From SAR86 cluster bacterium (GTDB lineage: Bacteria; Pseudomonadota; Gammaproteobacteria; Magnimaribacterales; D2472), in the NCBI GenBank assembly GCA_016779505.1, contig JADHNM010000048.1, positions 1 to 7,665 on the forward strand: a DNA stretch of 7,665 nt, read 5' to 3'. How positions within the stretch are numbered: the stretch's first letter is position 1; the number at the start of each line of letters is the position of its first letter. Shown here piece by piece: positions 1 to 4,829 of this stretch. The notes under the pieces were generated by a model that saw nothing but the letters and a program-made list of their open reading frames with translations, was not told where the DNA came from and ran no database searches. The position numbers and the translations under genes were made by a program.

Positions 1-3
1 CCT

Positions 4-79
4 TGGCAGGCCAGGAGGGACTTGAACCCCCAACCTACGGTTTTGGAGACCGTCGCTCTACCAGTTGAGCTACTGGCCT
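4..79 (-). tRNA. tRNA-Trp (anticodon CCA)
   Basis: A complete 76-nt cloverleaf reads on the minus strand. The acceptor stem AGGCCAG pairs fully with CTGGCCT, followed by discriminator G and an encoded CCA tail. The anticodon stem ACGGT/ACCGT closes the loop CTCCAAA, giving anticodon CCA (Trp). The T arm has the usual TTCAA loop. Its place just downstream of tuf is the classic tufB-trnW-secE-nusG arrangement, so secE probably follows beyond the window edge. Only 24 nt separate it from the U-tract of the tuf terminator and no convincing promoter is visible there. It may be expressed by readthrough and processing. Confidence 0.97.
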
Positions 80-103
80 AAATTTTCTCCTATAAATAGA
101 GAC

Positions 104-129
104 AAAAATGCCGAGCTTTAAACTCGGCA
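104..129 (-). terminator. Intrinsic terminator after tuf
   Basis: On the minus strand a perfect 7-bp stem TGCCGAG/CTCGGCA (bases 109-115 with 123-129) encloses a 7-nt loop and is followed immediately by TTTTT (bases 108-104). It begins about 20 bp after the tuf stop codon. The plus-strand side has no U-tract, so it acts in the tuf direction. It separates tuf from tRNA-Trp and probably causes partial termination if tRNA-Trp/secE depend on readthrough. Confidence 0.85.
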
Positions 130-148
130 AAATTGTAAAATTGTTAAA

Positions 149-1339
149 TTACTTAATAATCTTCGCGACTACGCCAGCTCCAACGGTTCTTCCGCCTTCT
201 CTAATTGCAAATTTTAAACCTTCTTCCATTGCAATAGGAGCGATCAGACTAACTGTCATCTTGATATTATCACCAGGCATAACCATCTCAGTGCCTTCTG
301 GCAATGCACAAGCACCAGTTACGTCAGTTGTTCTAAAGTAGAATTGCGGTCTGTAATTACTAAAGAAAGGAGTATGTCTGCCGCCCTCTTCCTTGCTAAG
401 TACATAGATTTCAGCTTCAAATTCTGTGTGGGGATTAATAGATCCTGGAGCGCTTAATACTTGACCGCGCTCAACAGCATCTCTTTCGATGCCTCTCAAT
501 AAAACTCCACAGTTTTCTCCAGCTCTACCTTCGTCAAGAGATTTTCTAAACATCTCTACTCCAGTGCATACTGTAGTTGTTGTATCTGAAATACCAACAA
601 TCTCTAATGGATCACCAGTTTTAACAATTCCCTGTTCGATTCTTCCAGTAACAACAGTTCCTCTTCCAGAAATTGTGAAAACGTCTTCAACGGGCATCAA
701 GAAAGGCTTTTCAATTTCCCTAACAGGCTCATCTACAAATGAATCCAATGCTTCGATTAATTTTGTTACAGCAGGAACACCAATGTCAGAAGTATCTCCT
801 TCTAAGGCTTTTAAAGCACTTCCAACTATGATTGGCGTATCGTCGCCAGGAAAATCATATGTGTCTAGCAATTCTCTAATTTCCATTTCAACTAATTCTT
901 GTAATTCCGCATCATCCACTTGGTCAGCTTTGTTTAGGAAAACAACAATTTTAGGAACACCAACTTGCTTAGCAAGCAAAATGTGCTCTCTTGTTTGAGG
1001 CATAGGACCATCTGCTGCACTTACCACTAAAATAGCTCCATCCATTTGTGCAGCACCTGTAATCATATTTTTTACATAGTCAGCATGTCCTGGGCAGTCT
1101 ACGTGAGCATAATGTCTTGAACTTGAAACATACTCAACGTGTGAGGTAGCAATGGTAATACCACGTTCTCTTTCCTCAGGAGCATTATCAATATTTGCAA
1201 AGTCCACAACTTCGCCACCAAATACTTCTGAAGCAACTTTCGTTAAAGCAGCGGTTAATGTAGTTTTACCATGATCAACGTGGCCAATTGTTCCAACATT
1301 GACATGGGGTAACGTTCTTTCGTATTTTTCTCTAGCCAT
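149..1339 (-). CDS. tuf: Translation elongation factor Tu (EF-Tu)
   Basis: EF-Tu is the cytoplasmic GTPase that delivers aminoacyl-tRNA to the ribosomal A site. The protein has 396 residues (E. coli 394). Domain 1 carries all G motifs: GHVDHGKT at 19-26, switch I GITIATSH at 60-67, DCPGH at 81-85, NKAD at 136-139 and SALK at 174-177. Domain 2 includes GRGTVVTGR, and domain 3 runs through GGRHTPFF and [14 protein letters not shown] to the [10 protein letters not shown] end. NKAD replaces the NKCD of E. coli and Ala replaces Asn in switch I; both are common variants. The ATG start is preceded by GAGAGG about 7 nt upstream, the clearest Shine-Dalgarno in the window. The gene follows tRNA-Thr by 48 bp and is probably cotranscribed with it from the promoter at 1495-1523. 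Position beside tRNA-Trp marks it as the tufB-type copy; whether a second tuf exists cannot be seen here. Confidence 0.99.
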   Translation of the reverse strand: MAREKYERTLPHVNVGTIGHVDHGKTTLTAALTKVASEVFGGEVVDFANIDNAPEERERGITIATSHVEYVSSSRHYAHVDCPGHADYVKNMITGAAQMDGAILVVSAADGPMPQTREHILLAKQVGVPKIVVFLNKADQVDDAELQELVEMEIRELLDTYDFPGDDTPIIVGSALKALEGDTSDIGVPAVTKLIEALDSFVDEPVREIEKPFLMPVEDVFTISGRGTVVTGRIEQGIVKTGDPLEIVGISDTTTTVCTGVEMFRKSLDEGRAGENCGVLLRGIERDAVERGQVLSAPGSINPHTEFEAEIYVLSKEEGGRHTPFFSNYRPQFYFRTTDVTGACALPEGTEMVMPGDNIKMTVSLIAPIAMEEGLKFAIREGGRTVGAGVVAKIIK

Positions 1340-1387
1340 TTCTTGCCTCTCTATTTTTGAAATTAACTCTAAAATTTACCTATAAAA

Positions 1388-1462
1388 TGGAGCTCATAAC
1401 CGGACTTGAACCGGTGACCTCTTACTTACCAAGCAAGTGCTCTACCGCTGAGCTATATGAGC
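1388..1462 (-). tRNA. tRNA-Thr (anticodon GGU)
   Basis: A 75-nt cloverleaf on the minus strand with a fully paired acceptor stem GCTCATA/TATGAGC, discriminator U and encoded CCA. The anticodon loop TTGGTAA gives GGU, reading ACC and ACU. The anticodon stem CTTGC/GTAAG has one G-U pair. The G1-C72 and C2-G71 pairs match known threonine identity elements. It stands directly before tuf as in the thrT-tufB arrangement and is probably processed from a common precursor with the tuf mRNA. Confidence 0.97.
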
Positions 1463-1494
1463 CCGAATTACAGTATCCAAATTTAAGGTGGCGT

Positions 1495-1523
1495 ATTATC
1501 CCCTTAAAAATCGATAAACTCAA
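1495..1523 (-). promoter_or_regulatory. Probable sigma-70 promoter for tRNA-Thr–tuf
   Basis: On the minus strand the -35 box TTGAGT (1523-1518, 4/6 to consensus) and the -10 box GATAAT (1500-1495, 5/6) are separated by exactly 17 bp. The bases after the -10 read ACGCCACC, which stands out as GC-rich in an AT-rich gap. That resembles the discriminator of stringently controlled stable-RNA promoters. The predicted start near 1487-1488 lies about 25 nt before tRNA-Thr(GGU). It would let tRNA-Thr and tuf be transcribed independently of tRNA-Tyr. Confidence 0.62.
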
Positions 1524-1554
1524 CCTTTTTTACAGTAAATATTCTATTAAAAAA

Positions 1555-1639
1555 TGGTGGAGGAGGCTGGATTCGAACCAACGTACTCGTAGAGAACAGA
1601 TTTACAGTCTGCCGCCTTTAACCACTCGGCCACTCCTCC
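1555..1639 (-). tRNA. tRNA-Tyr (anticodon GUA)
   Basis: An 85-nt class II tRNA on the minus strand. The acceptor stem GGAGGAG pairs with CTCCTCC, followed by discriminator A and encoded CCA. The anticodon arm AGA-CTGTAAA-TCT gives GUA. There is a long variable arm (around TTCTCTACGAGTACG) as expected for bacterial tRNA-Tyr. It is the first gene of the minus-strand translation cluster and is divergent from birA. It is followed by a 92-bp gap where many relatives carry tRNA-Gly. Confidence 0.97.
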
Positions 1640-1653
1640 ATTTCAAGGTTGCT

Positions 1654-1682
1654 ATTTTTGTTCTAGAATGAGCTGAAGTCAA
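1654..1682 (-). promoter_or_regulatory. Possible promoter of tRNA-Tyr
   Basis: On the minus strand TTGACT (1682-1677, 5/6 to the -35 consensus) is followed after 17 bp by AAAAAT (1659-1654, 4/6 to the -10 consensus). The predicted start is about 8 nt before the mature tRNA-Tyr 5' end. The -35 is good and the -10 is poor, so this is a moderate call. It shares the short divergent gap with the birA start. Confidence 0.42.
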
Positions 1683-1698
1683 CTAGATTATTCATAAC

Positions 1699-2445
1699 TT
1701 GCACAAATTAACACAAAAAGGGGTTTTGAAAGGCCTGAATCCTGAAAATATAGACTTTTATCTGCTTGATACCGTGAATTCAACAAACACCTTTGCTAAA
1801 GACAAGAAATTACTTAAAAACTTTTTAATTGTTATTTCTGAGGAACAAACCGCCGGAAGAGGCAGACAGGGAAAGCAATGGTATAGCCCTGATAGCGGCA
1901 ATATTTACATGTCAATCAAATTCAAGGATAAAAATGATCCCCCGCTAAGTCTTATTATCGGACTATTAATATCTGAGTCTATGGATTATGTATCAGGTAA
2001 AAAAATCAATGCTGGGCTTAAATGGCCGAATGATCTATTGATTAATAATAAAAAGATATGTGGGATTTTGGTTGAATCAGAGATTGTGAATAATGAAATA
2101 GAATTCATAGTTGGCATTGGAATAAACTACGCACTTCCAAAAAAAGAGTCTTGGTGGGGTGATATTGGTAAGCTTGCTGAAATACTGCCAAGGGAAAAAT
2201 TAATAAATTCAATCTTGCTTGCAATTATGTCTTATACGGAAAATGGCTACCCAAATTGGTTAGCAGCCTGGGAAAAAAGATGCATGCATATCGGCGATGA
2301 ATTAAAAGTTATATCCAATAATAAGCAAGATGAAGAAGTTGGTATCTTTAAAGGCATCAATGAAGAAGGTAAGATGCTTTTAAAAACATCGAATGAGTTA
2401 AAATCCATTAGCTCGGGGGAATGTTCAATCAAAGGGATATATTAA
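1699..2445 (+). CDS. birA: Biotin–[acetyl-CoA-carboxylase] ligase, no DNA-binding domain
   Basis: The enzyme activates biotin to biotinyl-5'-AMP and attaches it to the conserved lysine of biotin carboxyl carrier proteins such as AccB in the cytoplasm. The 248 residues show the ligase core: STN at 28-30, the adenylate-binding GRGRQG at 53-58, KWPND at 108-112, GILVE at 122-126 and GIGIN at 139-143. A short C-terminal SH3-like region follows from about 200. The N-terminal winged-helix operator-binding domain of E. coli BirA (321 aa) is absent, so this is a class I enzyme without expected repressor function. An in-frame TAG at 1684 and the tRNA-Tyr gene leave no room for one. No ATG precedes the STN motif, so the TTG at 1699 is the best start; a second TTG at 1726 has GGGG too close (2 nt). 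The usual partner coaX is not here; msrA follows 4 bp downstream instead. Confidence 0.93.
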   Translation: MHKLTQKGVLKGLNPENIDFYLLDTVNSTNTFAKDKKLLKNFLIVISEEQTAGRGRQGKQWYSPDSGNIYMSIKFKDKNDPPLSLIIGLLISESMDYVSGKKINAGLKWPNDLLINNKKICGILVESEIVNNEIEFIVGIGINYALPKKESWWGDIGKLAEILPREKLINSILLAIMSYTENGYPNWLAAWEKRCMHIGDELKVISNNKQDEEVGIFKGINEEGKMLLKTSNELKSISSGECSIKGIY

Positions 2446-2449
2446 ATTA

Positions 2450-3004
2450 ATGAATCACACTATTTTTAATAAGGATATTGATCACGATCAACCATCATCA
2501 ATTAAGTCAGTATTATTTGGAGCTGGATGCTTTTGGGGAGTGGAAAGAAAATTTTGGTCTCTCTCTGGAGTCGTTATGACATCAGTTGGTTATGCTGGTG
2601 GAGATCATGATGAGCCAAGCTATGAATTGGTTTGTGCAGGTATTACAGGACACGCCGAAGTTGTAAAAGTCGATTACGATCCAACAATTGTTTCTCTCAT
2701 GCAGTTACTAAAGATCTTTTGGGAATGTCATGATCCCACTCAGGGAATGAGGCAAGGCAATGACGTTGGCACACAATATCGGTCAGTCTGCTATTCCACA
2801 GATGATGAAGATTTAATAACTATCAAAGAAAGCCTTGTTAAATATCAAGAAAGTTTGAGGGAGTCAGATCTTGGAATGATTACAACTGAGATAAAAATAG
2901 AAGATAGGTATTTTTTAGCAGAAGAATATCATCAACAGTATCTTGATAAAAATCCTAATGGATATTGTGGGCTAGGTGGGACTGGTTGCGAGTTAAGGAT
3001 ATAA
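2450..3004 (+). CDS. msrA: Peptide-methionine (S)-S-oxide reductase MsrA
   Basis: MsrA reduces the S-epimer of methionine sulfoxide in proteins and free methionine, using thioredoxin, to repair oxidative damage. The 184-residue protein has the GCFWG signature with catalytic Cys27, then VGYAGG, the substrate-site region FWECHDPTQ and GNDVGTQYRS, and EEYHQQYL near the C-terminus. The end GYCGLGGTGC supplies two further cysteines (173 and 180). These correspond to the recycling and resolving cysteines of E. coli MsrA (198, 206), so the three-Cys relay appears intact. No signal peptide is visible; the product is probably cytoplasmic. The start lies 4 bp after the birA stop, implying cotranscription. 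The only Shine-Dalgarno candidate, AAAGGG, is about 13 nt upstream and weak. The stop codon touches a strong terminator hairpin. Confidence 0.97.
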   Translation: MNHTIFNKDIDHDQPSSIKSVLFGAGCFWGVERKFWSLSGVVMTSVGYAGGDHDEPSYELVCAGITGHAEVVKVDYDPTIVSLMQLLKIFWECHDPTQGMRQGNDVGTQYRSVCYSTDDEDLITIKESLVKYQESLRESDLGMITTEIKIEDRYFLAEEYHQQYLDKNPNGYCGLGGTGCELRI

Positions 3005-3034
3005 AGAAATGGCCTCTATTGAGGCCATTTCTTT
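3003..3034. terminator. Bidirectional terminator between msrA and the exported-protein gene
   Basis: A perfect 14-bp inverted repeat (3003-3016 with 3021-3034) encloses the 4-nt loop TATT. The GC core is GGCCTC/GAGGCC and the outer arms are A-rich and T-rich, giving TTTCTTT on the 3' side in either direction. It overlaps the msrA stop codon and sits 13 bp beyond the stop of the convergent minus-strand gene. It can therefore end both transcripts. Confidence 0.9.
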
Positions 3035-3046
3035 AAATTGCATAAA

Positions 3047-3781
3047 TCAGTCAGGGTTGTATTGCTTTAAGCTAACTTCCATGTAGGATCTTTTAAACTT
3101 ACTATATTCTCTTGCTTTAGGAGAATATTCAGCGAACTCTTTAGAATTATTTAAGCCACTTAAAAATGCTAGAGCATCCTGAACGGTATTAAATGATGCC
3201 CAAATTTCATGCGTAATGCCGGTTCCATTATTTCCTAAATAATGTGTCTGCAAACCATATCCATTTGAAGTCCAATCATATTTTTCAATGCTTTTAGAAA
3301 AGTTTACCCATAATGGAACAAACTTTGCTGGATCGGTCACCTCAAGACTCCATCGAAGGTTGACCACGTTATCTGCAGTTTCTCCAGCAAGGACTTTGCC
3401 ATAGCTATGAACAGTTAAAGTATCAGAGATAGTTTCTACCTCAAGATTATTCATAGATTTTCTAAATTCTCTTCCTGCTTTCGTGGTTGCAAACAGTTCG
3501 CCAGCTCTTGCATATTGATCTGCATCTTTAAAATACCAGCTAACGCCATGAGTAGATTCATCCCAACCATTTTGCTGCAAAGCAAAAAAATCAACTTCAA
3601 ACTTTTCTTTTGAAACCATTGGAGAGTTCATATACTTATCAAATGCAGCAAAACACATTTCTGGCTCAGGACAATTGAACAAAAAATTTGTTTGATACAT
3701 TGAAAAATTTTCTGGTAAATGATCATCAGCCAAGACTCCAAAGCTAAAAACCAAAGTAAATAATAAAAATATTTTTTTCAT
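3047..3781 (-). CDS. Exported protein of unknown function, probable duplicated alpha/beta domain
   Basis: I do not recognise this family. Translation from the ATG at 3781 gives 244 residues opening with a clear signal peptide: MKK, a hydrophobic stretch, and a likely cleavage after Ala18 (VLA|DD). That points to the periplasm. A start at 3823 would add 14 residues before the signal sequence and place the ATG upstream of the likely transcript start; AAGAGA lies 8 nt before the chosen ATG. The mature part has just two cysteines, Cys37 and Cys43, which could form a disulfide. It appears to contain two similar halves: THGVSWYF at 77-84 and THEIWASF at 190-197, each followed by a helix-like segment of similar length and preceded by an FxPL/CFAAF-type helix. 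This layout recalls tandem ferredoxin-like (dimeric alpha/beta barrel) domains, but that is inference from pattern only. It is convergent with msrA. Confidence 0.85.
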   Translation of the reverse strand: MKKIFLLFTLVFSFGVLADDHLPENFSMYQTNFLFNCPEPEMCFAAFDKYMNSPMVSKEKFEVDFFALQQNGWDESTHGVSWYFKDADQYARAGELFATTKAGREFRKSMNNLEVETISDTLTVHSYGKVLAGETADNVVNLRWSLEVTDPAKFVPLWVNFSKSIEKYDWTSNGYGLQTHYLGNNGTGITHEIWASFNTVQDALAFLSGLNNSKEFAEYSPKAREYSKFKRSYMEVSLKQYNPD

Positions 3782-3812
3782 AAGTTTTCTCTTAAAAATT
3801 AATAACAGGTAA

Positions 3813-3818
3813 ATTATA
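3813..3818 (-). promoter_or_regulatory. -10 element for the exported-protein gene
   Basis: A perfect TATAAT lies on the minus strand at 3818-3813, about 31 bp before the chosen ATG at 3781, giving a leader of roughly 25 nt. The matching -35 at 17-bp spacing is AGTCAA, which is poor, so an activator or weak promoter is possible. The position supports the internal start codon over the one at 3823, which would lie upstream of the transcript start. Confidence 0.5.
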
Positions 3819-3857
3819 CACACATAAAGACCCGATTGACTGCAACAATTTTGTAAC

Positions 3858-3886
3858 TTCCCACATTTAAATTATTGATGTAAAAT
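3858..3886 (+). promoter_or_regulatory. Possible promoter of tRNA-Thr(UGU)
   Basis: TTCCCA (3858-3863, 4/6 to the -35 consensus), a 17-bp spacer, and TAAAAT (3881-3886, 5/6 to the -10 consensus) lie just upstream of the tRNA. The predicted start near 3893 is about 4 nt before the mature 5' end. The discriminator TTTCGAT is not GC-rich, unlike that of the tuf-side promoter. Confidence 0.45.
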
Positions 3887-3896
3887 TTCGATCTTT

Positions 3897-3972
<76 letters not shown>

Positions 3973-3984
3973 CTTTCTAATATT

Positions 3985-4089
3985 TTAAAAAAAAACTAGC
4001 AGCAAAAGAATTATCAATCCGCAGTAAATAGAAATATAAATATATCGTGCCAGTTTAAAATCCTTCTCTAAATTACTATCATTTTTCAT
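3985..4089 (-). CDS. Putative 34-residue single-span membrane protein
   Basis: A short open frame starts with ATG at 4089, 5 bp after the stop of the AhpD-like gene, and ends in TAA at 3985. The product has a polar, charged N-terminal third (MKNDSNLEKDFKLARY) and then a continuous hydrophobic stretch of about 18 residues, including ISIYCGLIILLLL, that runs to the C-terminus. This is the profile of a small inner-membrane protein with the N-terminus in the cytoplasm. The close spacing suggests translational coupling to the upstream gene. No good Shine-Dalgarno is visible, but the neighbouring genes also lack one. It fills the space between the AhpD-like gene and the convergent tRNA-Thr, and there is no other feature there. 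I cannot assign a function; a chance frame in AT-rich DNA remains possible. Confidence 0.5.
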   Translation of the reverse strand: MKNDSNLEKDFKLARYIYISIYCGLIILLLLVFF

Positions 4090-4094
4090 AAACT

Positions 4095-4610
4095 TTATAT
4101 TTCACAATTTTTATCTAAACCTAGAACATGGGCTACTCTGCCCATACCCATCCAGCCTGCTGTGCAATATGCAAGATCGGTAATTTCCGCATCAGTAAAG
4201 ACAGTTTTTATTTCTTTCCAAAATTTTTCGTCTGCAGATAACTGCTTTGGATCCTGCCCCATGCCTTGAGCAAATTTGATTGCCATTAACTCTTGATCAC
4301 TTAAATCCTCAAAATTATTGCTCAGAATATTTGAATAAAATTTTTTATCTGGCGCTTCGCCGTTAGAAATTACCCCATGAGTTATCCCCATTTGGTGAAC
4401 ATCTCGCTTTGACTGCCAAGTCATGCAAATCTGGCAACCGTTAATCATTGCGGTCATCAATCGTGCTGCCTCAAAAACTCTCAAGGGTAATTTGCTATGT
4501 TCATAAATTGCATACGCAAATGCATTTCCCGCCCCAGCAATCTCTGTTGCATAAATATCTCCAGGACCTGTCATCAAATCATTATTTTTTTGATCTATTT
4601 TTATTCTCAT
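4095..4610 (-). CDS. AhpD-like / carboxymuconolactone decarboxylase family protein
   Basis: The 171-residue protein shows the AhpD/CMD core: EAARLMTAMINGCQIC, with Glu47 twelve residues before Cys59 and a CxxC pair (Cys59, Cys62). In Mycobacterium tuberculosis AhpD the same spacing places Glu118, Cys130 and Cys133, which with His137 form the peroxidatic relay. Here the residue four after the second Cys is Gln66, not His, so the relay differs. The C-terminal part (AEITDLAYCTAGWMGMGRVAHVLG) matches the second helical half of the fold. The family includes hydroperoxide reductases and gamma-carboxymuconolactone decarboxylases. A redox role is likely because the CxxC is kept, but substrate and partner are unknown. 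No signal peptide is seen. There is no Shine-Dalgarno before the ATG at 4610; a second ATG at codon 13 is the alternative start. The small membrane ORF follows by 5 bp. Confidence 0.85.
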   Translation of the reverse strand: MRIKIDQKNNDLMTGPGDIYATEIAGAGNAFAYAIYEHSKLPLRVFEAARLMTAMINGCQICMTWQSKRDVHQMGITHGVISNGEAPDKKFYSNILSNNFEDLSDQELMAIKFAQGMGQDPKQLSADEKFWKEIKTVFTDAEITDLAYCTAGWMGMGRVAHVLGLDKNCEI

Positions 4611-4639
4611 ATCAATTTGTAATTTTTTTCTATAACTAA

Positions 4640-4648
4640 TTTATAGCA
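4640..4648 (-). promoter_or_regulatory. Extended -10 promoter of the AhpD-like gene
   Basis: On the minus strand TGCTATAAA (4648-4640) combines the TGn extension with a TATAAA -10 box (5/6). The -35 at 17-bp spacing is only TTTTAA, which is tolerable for an extended -10 promoter. The predicted start near 4633 gives a leader of about 22 nt. This would make the gene independent of the receptor gene upstream. Confidence 0.45.
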
Positions 4649-4696
4649 GATAAGTTATGAAATTAAAAAAATAAAGATTGGCATAAGAATTGCATA

Positions 4697-4708
4697 TACA
4701 TATATGTA
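4697..4708. repeat. 12-bp perfect palindrome
   Basis: TACATATATGTA is self-complementary over all 12 bases. It overlaps the left arm of the larger inverted repeat by three bases. It has operator-like symmetry, but palindromes made of A and T with few G/C arise often in DNA of this composition. Confidence 0.4.
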
Positions 4709-4775
4709 CGTTAAGTATTTATTCTTTTCCCCCAAATAGAAGTTGAATACAAATTCATATAAATGCTTAGCGTAC
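4706..4775. repeat. 17-bp imperfect inverted repeat with structured interior
   Basis: Arms GTACGTTAAGTATTTAT (4706-4722) and ATAAATGCTTAGCGTAC (4759-4775) pair over 17 bp with only two G-U pairs when read as plus-strand RNA. The 36-nt interior holds a second small stem, TGAAT/ATTCA (4744-4748 with 4753-4757), and a possible TTCT/AGAA pairing (4722-4725 with 4738-4741), so a branched fold is possible. On the minus strand the two wobbles become A·C mismatches, so the plus-strand RNA folds better. It lies in a 216-bp gap between the AhpD-like gene and the receptor gene. Identity unknown: small RNA, regulatory site or degenerate repeat element. Confidence 0.6.
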
Positions 4776-4784
4776 TTTTCCCCC
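4724..4784. repeat. Direct repeat of CTTTTCCCCC
   Basis: The exact 10-mer CTTTTCCCCC occurs at 4724-4733 and again at 4775-4784, 51 bp apart. One copy is in the loop of the inverted repeat and the other begins at its last base. Runs of five C are rare in this AT-rich window. The minus strand reads GGGGGAAAAG twice. Function unknown. Confidence 0.6.
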
Positions 4785-4793
4785 TAAGAATGG

Positions 4794-4829
4794 TGAAGGG
4801 TCTTTAATTAGACCCTTCATGTTTTCTTA
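4794..4829. terminator. Hairpin downstream of the TonB-dependent receptor gene
   Basis: A perfect 10-bp stem TGAAGGGTCT/AGACCCTTCA (4794-4803 with 4810-4819) has the loop TTAATT and lies 7 bp after the receptor stop codon. It is the natural candidate to end that transcript, yet the bases following it on the minus strand (CCATTCTTAGGGGG) form no U-tract. The T-rich tail TGTTTTCTT is on the plus strand. It could therefore also terminate a plus-strand transcript coming from the inverted repeat. Confidence 0.7.

Noticed and set aside
489..998. Plus-strand open frame of 169 codons inside tuf.
   Set aside because: It lies fully antisense to the highly conserved EF-Tu gene and shows no family resemblance.
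1357..1671. Plus-strand open frame of 104 codons across the tRNA-Thr and tRNA-Tyr genes (contains strings such as GLEPVTSYLPSKC and RRLDSNQRT).
   Set aside because: It is the antisense translation of two tRNA genes, a well-known source of false proteins with exactly these peptide strings.
2247..2432. Minus-strand 61-codon frame inside birA.
   Set aside because: Antisense to the conserved C-terminal part of BirA with no independent evidence.
3782..3823. Upstream ATG at 3823 extending the exported protein by 14 residues.
   Set aside because: It would bury the signal peptide, lacks a ribosome-binding site and lies upstream of the probable transcript start.
4448..4639. Plus-strand 63-codon frame opposite the AhpD-like gene.
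   Set aside because: Antisense shadow of a gene with clear family motifs; no supporting signal.
4712..4759. Minus-strand 15-codon frame (MNLYSTSIWGKRINT) inside the inverted repeat, with GGGGGAAAAG upstream.
   Set aside because: The G-rich block is too far (about 19 nt) from the ATG, the frame is very short, and the repeat structure explains the region better.
4706..4784. Inverted plus direct repeats considered as an insertion-sequence remnant, MITE or CRISPR.
   Set aside because: Only one inverted pair and one repeat pair are present, with no transposase fragment, no flanking target duplication outside the arms and no periodic spacers.
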